Source: Lacinutrix venerupis (GTDB taxonomy: Bacteria > Bacteroidota > Bacteroidia > Flavobacteriales > Flavobacteriaceae). From it: a DNA stretch of 39,766 nucleotides. Each line of letters opens with the position of its first letter. Positions within the stretch are counted from its first letter, which is position 1. Position numbers and translations under genes: made by a program. The stretch lies in the NCBI RefSeq assembly GCF_003663945.1, contig NZ_RCCH01000011.1:1-39766 (forward strand). Direction: 5' to 3'. Shown piece by piece: positions 37,032-39,766 of the stretch. The notes under the pieces were generated by a model, which saw only the letters and a program-made list of their open reading frames with translations, had not been told where the DNA came from and searched no databases.

Positions 37032-37035
37032 AAAA

Positions 37036-37848
37036 ATGAAAAAAATATTTCTTCTATTAATTATATTAAATATAGTCACAGCATGCGAAGATGTAATAGA
37101 TGTAGAAGTACCAAATACACAACCACGTTTAGTAATAGATGCATCTTTAAATTGGTTCGAAGGTACTTCAGGAGTAAATCAAACTATAATACTATCGCTT
37201 TCTGCACCTTTTTTTAATAGTCAAACTCCGCCAGCAATTGGAGCTAATGTAACAGTAACAGATCAAAGCAATAATGTTTATACTTTTTTAGATACAAACT
37301 CTAACGGTATTTATCAATGTTTTGATTTTAATCCTCAATTAAATCAAGAATATACACTAAATATCATTTATAATAATGAAAGCTATACTGGTACAGAAAT
37401 TATGGCATCTGTAACTCCAATAGATTATATAGAACAAAATAACGATGGAGGTTTCGAAGGAGATGAAATAGAAATAAAAGCATACTATACAGATCCAATC
37501 GATGAAGAAAATTACTATTTTTTTGAATTTAAAGAAGAGTATGAAACTCTTCCTTATTTAGAAGTTTACGATGACGAGTTTACAAATGGAAATCAAATTT
37601 TTGCATATTACACAAATGAAGACACTGTTTCTGGTAATAATTTAACCATAAAAAACTATGGCGTTTCAAAGCAGTTTTTCGAATTTATGTCTTTACTATT
37701 GCAACAAACGTCAGAAGGAGGAGGTCCTTTTGAAGTTCAGCCAGCAACAGTCCGTGGTAATTGTATAAATCAAACAAATCCAGAAAATTTTCCATTTGGA
37801 TATTTTAGAGTGTCGCAAGCAACAGAACTTGTCTATACAATTGAATAA
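37036..37848 (+). CDS. DUF4249 family lipoprotein, 270 aa
   Basis: The signal peptide begins MKKIFLLLIILNIVTAC, with a lipobox ending at C17, so the mature protein is lipid-anchored. The mature part starts EDVIDVEVPNTQPRLVIDAS, the hallmark of DUF4249, which has an immunoglobulin-like N-terminal region. The frame is open further upstream inside the receptor gene, but those 48 residues lack any signal; ATG at 37036 puts the signal peptide at the start. It is coupled to the TonB receptor gene 4 bp upstream and probably acts as its surface lipoprotein partner. At 270 aa it is on the short side for the family. Confidence 0.93.
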   Translation: MKKIFLLLIILNIVTACEDVIDVEVPNTQPRLVIDASLNWFEGTSGVNQTIILSLSAPFFNSQTPPAIGANVTVTDQSNNVYTFLDTNSNGIYQCFDFNPQLNQEYTLNIIYNNESYTGTEIMASVTPIDYIEQNNDGGFEGDEIEIKAYYTDPIDEENYYFFEFKEEYETLPYLEVYDDEFTNGNQIFAYYTNEDTVSGNNLTIKNYGVSKQFFEFMSLLLQQTSEGGGPFEVQPATVRGNCINQTNPENFPFGYFRVSQATELVYTIE

Positions 37849-37857
37849 AATAATTTT

Positions 37858-37964
37858 GGCGTTACCAAAACATGCAACAAAGCATGTTTTCGTCGTGTCA
37901 TCCACTATATCTTTTTTTTGCATATATGCAACAAAAAAAAGGATGCCGCTTCTACCACTAACGC
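37858..37964. repeat. Palindromic three-stem intergenic repeat (flavobacterial type)
   Basis: Outer stem GCGTTA (37859-37864) with TAACGC (37959-37964). Inner stem 1 is AAAACATGC (37867-37875) with GCATGTTTT (37882-37890). Inner stem 2 is built on TTGCATATATGCAA flanked by T8 and A8 (about 37912-37939). The single-stranded parts GTCATCCACTATATC and GGATGCCGCTTCTACCAC link them. I recall near-identical GGCGTTAC...CTATATC...GGATGCCGCT...TAACGC units scattered in Flavobacteriia intergenic DNA. Only one copy is in this window. Confidence 0.7.
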
Positions 37965-37995
37965 AATAAAAAACTTAAAATAAATACAATTATTG

Positions 37996-38003
37996 TATTT
38001 TTG
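37996..38003 (+). promoter_or_regulatory. TATTTTTG -7 box touching murQ
   Basis: An exact TAnnTTTG match ends 5 nt before the murQ ATG. If used, the mRNA would start at or near the initiator codon, that is, leaderless. There is no clear -33 TTG at 19-23 nt upstream. Confidence 0.35.
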
Positions 38004-38008
38004 AAAAT

Positions 38009-38836
38009 ATGGCATTTATAAAAACTACAGAAAAAGAATCTAATTATAATCATTTAGAAAAAATGAGCACATTAGAACTTTTACAAAATATAAATAACGA
38101 AGATAAAACTGTACCATTAGCAGTAGAAAAAGCATTACCGGAAATTCAAAAATTAGTAGATCAAATTGTATTAAAATTAAAAAATAACGGAAGACTTTTT
38201 TATATCGGAGCTGGTACAAGCGGAAGATTAGGTATAGTTGATGCTTCAGAATGTCCTCCAACATTTGGTGTACCTCATGAAATGGTTATTGGTTTAATAG
38301 CTGGAGGAGATATTGCTATAAGAAAAGCAGTAGAATTTGCAGAAGATTCAGTAAATCAAGGATGGTACGATTTACAAAACCATGACATATCAAAAAAAGA
38401 TATTGTAATTGGTATAGCCGCTTCTGGTACGACACCATATGTTATTGAAGCTTTAAAAAAATGTAATTTTAATAATATAATAACAGGCTCAATTTCTTGT
38501 AATAAAAATAGTCCATTATCAAATACAGCTAAATATCCAATTGAAGTAGTTGTCGGTCCAGAATTTGTTACAGGGAGTTCAAGAATGAAAGCCGGAACAG
38601 CACAAAAATTAGTACTAAATATGCTTACAACTTCAACAATGATTAAACTTGGAAAAGTTAAAGGCAATAAAATGGTAGACATGCAGCTTAGTAACAATAA
38701 ATTAGTTGATAGAGGTATAAAAATGATAATGTCAGAACTAAATATTGATAGAAGTTCAGCTAAATCACTATTAGAACAGAATAAAAATGTAAGAACAGCA
38801 ATAATTGCATTTAAAAATAAAAAAAATGAAAACTAA
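38009..38836 (+). CDS. murQ: N-acetylmuramic acid 6-phosphate etherase MurQ, 275 aa
   Basis: MurQ cleaves the lactyl ether of MurNAc-6-phosphate to give GlcNAc-6-phosphate in cell-wall recycling. The SIS domain shows LFYIGAGTSGRLGIVDASEC (about 63-82), IGIAASGTTPYVIEA and VTGSSRMKAGTAQKLVLNM. Glutamates matching the catalytic pair are E81 (ECPPTFG) and E112 (FAEDS). It is slightly shorter than the E. coli enzyme (298 aa), with a reduced C-terminal helical tail. The following small membrane-protein gene starts inside its last codons (ATGAAAACTAA overlap), so they are co-transcribed. Confidence 0.96.
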   Translation: MAFIKTTEKESNYNHLEKMSTLELLQNINNEDKTVPLAVEKALPEIQKLVDQIVLKLKNNGRLFYIGAGTSGRLGIVDASECPPTFGVPHEMVIGLIAGGDIAIRKAVEFAEDSVNQGWYDLQNHDISKKDIVIGIAASGTTPYVIEALKKCNFNNIITGSISCNKNSPLSNTAKYPIEVVVGPEFVTGSSRMKAGTAQKLVLNMLTTSTMIKLGKVKGNKMVDMQLSNNKLVDRGIKMIMSELNIDRSSAKSLLEQNKNVRTAIIAFKNKKNEN

Positions 38837-39068
38837 AAAAACCGATAAAGAAATTTTAATAAATGGTTTAAAAAAAATGGGAATATCATTATTTTTAATG
38901 TTTTTAGGTCCTACGTTAATATATATTGCATTTAGTAATCAAGAAAAAAATTTATATATTCCTATATTAATAATTGGAATTATAGCCTGTTGTACTGCTA
39001 TTCTTTTTGCTTTTAAAGGTTTAAATACTATTCTTGATAGTATGTTTAAAAGCAAAAAAACTACTTGA
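38826..39068 (+). CDS. Small two-helix membrane protein (DUF6095-like), 80 aa
   Basis: After a basic N-terminus (MKTKKTDKEIL) come two hydrophobic helices, about 19-38 (GISLFLMFLGPTLIYIAF) and 47-68 (IPILIIGIIACCTAILFAF), with a short loop. The family is uncharacterised and occurs beside murQ in Flavobacteriaceae, as far as I recall. The start ATG at 38826 overlaps the murQ 3' end; an in-frame ATG at 38805 would lie inside murQ and adds only a lysine-rich leader. The stop overlaps the convergent DinB-like gene by 8 bp. Confidence 0.85.
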   Translation: MKTKKTDKEILINGLKKMGISLFLMFLGPTLIYIAFSNQEKNLYIPILIIGIIACCTAILFAFKGLNTILDSMFKSKKTT

Positions 39069-39564
39069 AGTTTATTCTTGAATTTGGTGTAGTAGGATTA
39101 TATCCAAAATTATTATCTTCAATTTCAATATTTAACCTATCTAAAATATAACCTATTATAGCATAATGATGTATTGTATGACTATTTGCTTGAGCTAATA
39201 AAGCTTCATAAGTATAGTTTATTTTTATTTTACCAGAACCAAGATCATCTATAACAATAATTCTTTCATTTATTTTATCTTTTAAAACAGATAATCTTTC
39301 TAAAATTTGATTAAGGTAACCCATAGCCGAATCACAACAAACTTCAACAGATAAATCTCTCTTTCTTGAAGTTAAATCTATTATTCCCTCATGATTTAAG
39401 TTACAAGAACAGTCATAAAAATCATAAATATGTCTAATATGCGAACCTATACTAGAATAGTATGGAGAAACTGACGAATTACTTAACTCTTCATTAGAAA
39501 GTTTATTTAAAAGTACTTTAGATTTTTTAAGAGTAAGTAAGCTAGATTCTATAATATTATGCAT
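39061..39564 (-). CDS. DinB-like (DUF664/YfiT-type) four-helix protein, 167 aa
   Basis: DinB/YfiT-fold proteins are four-helix bundles that bind a metal through three histidines and often act as thiol-dependent transferases. Here the His sites are H42/H45 (GSHIRHIYDFYD) and the late-helix SHTIHHYAIIGYIL (about residues 128-141). Length fits the family. The conserved opening SIGSHIRHIYDFY is typical of the Bacteroidota subgroup. No substrate can be assigned. The C-terminal coding end overlaps the small membrane-protein gene on the other strand by 8 bp. Confidence 0.85.
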   Translation of the reverse strand: MHNIIESSLLTLKKSKVLLNKLSNEELSNSSVSPYYSSIGSHIRHIYDFYDCSCNLNHEGIIDLTSRKRDLSVEVCCDSAMGYLNQILERLSVLKDKINERIIVIDDLGSGKIKINYTYEALLAQANSHTIHHYAIIGYILDRLNIEIEDNNFGYNPTTPNSRINFK

Positions 39565-39662
39565 AATTATAAAATTAATTAGAATAAATTTAGTTATAAA
39601 AATAATGTCTTCTATTAGTCTTAAACATACTCAAAACTTACATAATTCAAAAAACTTTAAAC

Positions 39663-39695
39663 AAAAAAAAATCCTAAACAAATAAATGTTTAGGA
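39663..39695 (-). terminator. Terminator of the rRNA operon
   Basis: On the minus strand, TCCTAAACA and TGTTTAGGA (39687-39695 and 39672-39680 on the given strand) form a 9-bp stem with a 6-nt loop. A run of nine T (A at 39663-39671) follows. It lies 12 bp beyond the 5S 3' end. Confidence 0.9.
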
Positions 39696-39707
39696 CTTTC
39701 TAAAAAA

Positions 39708-39766
39708 GGCGACGACCTACTCTCCCACAAATGTAGTACCATCGGCGCAAATAGGCTTAACTTCTC
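39708..39766 (-). rRNA. rrf: 5S ribosomal RNA, 3' part (gene continues past the window)
   Basis: The minus-strand sequence shows the classic 5S 3' half: GCCGATGGTACTAC, then GTGGGAGAGTAGGTCGTCGCC near its end. The mature 3' end is at about 39708. Only about 59 of roughly 110 nt are inside the window; the 23S and 16S genes should follow to the right. Confidence 0.93.

Noticed and set aside
36892-37035. Upstream extension of the DUF4249 gene into the TonB receptor gene
   Set aside because: The 48 added residues overlap the receptor's coding end and would hide the signal peptide and lipobox that begin exactly at 37036.

Overview
The window is low-GC DNA from a member of the Bacteroidota, most likely a marine-type Flavobacteriaceae. 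Supporting signs are Bacteroidota promoters (TTTG, about 19-23 nt, then TAnnTTTG; perfect in front of rplS), a TonB receptor with an N-terminal carboxypeptidase-like domain paired with a DUF4249 lipoprotein, a monomeric NADP isocitrate dehydrogenase, very AT-rich spacers and few Shine-Dalgarno sites. I cannot name the species.

Left part, 4-18265. A plus-strand XRE/S24 repressor (4-777) converges on one very tight minus-strand operon of eleven genes (18265 down to 786). In transcription order: HsdM copy 1, a small nuclease-like protein, HsdM copy 2, HsdS, McrB, McrC, a 119-aa unknown, a 1220-aa RecQ-like helicase, a tail-anchored coiled-coil protein, HsdR and an SF1 (DNA2/NAM7-like) helicase. 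Gaps are 0-12 nt and several stops and starts overlap (TAATG, ATGA). This is a Type I restriction-modification system with a complete McrBC modified-DNA restriction system and an unassigned helicase/coiled-coil pair placed between hsdS and hsdR. It is the most likely novel system here.

Middle, 18266-23522. A 363-bp spacer with three perfect 11-bp repeats and a (GTT)5 microsatellite separates the operon from an integrative-element module, also on the minus strand: zinc-finger/double-HTH protein, tyrosine recombinase, 300-aa unknown, excisionase-like HTH protein, 116-aa unknown and SF3 (DUF5906-type) helicase. The module abuts the 3' end of mnmE (trmE/thdF), a known island integration site in other bacteria. 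The defence operon is probably its cargo; I could not find the far attachment site.

Right part, 23523-39766. Ordinary chromosome: mnmE and a rhomboid protease (minus); a lipid A-type acyltransferase (plus); a class V aminotransferase and glmM (minus); acpH, rplS, a pentapeptide-repeat protein, icd, a TonB receptor with its DUF4249 lipoprotein, murQ and a small membrane protein (plus); a DinB-like protein (minus); and the 3' end of a 5S rRNA gene with its terminator, marking the end of an rRNA operon. An 800-bp spacer after rplS holds only decayed coding remnants and two terminators. A roughly 107-bp palindromic three-stem repeat lies before murQ.
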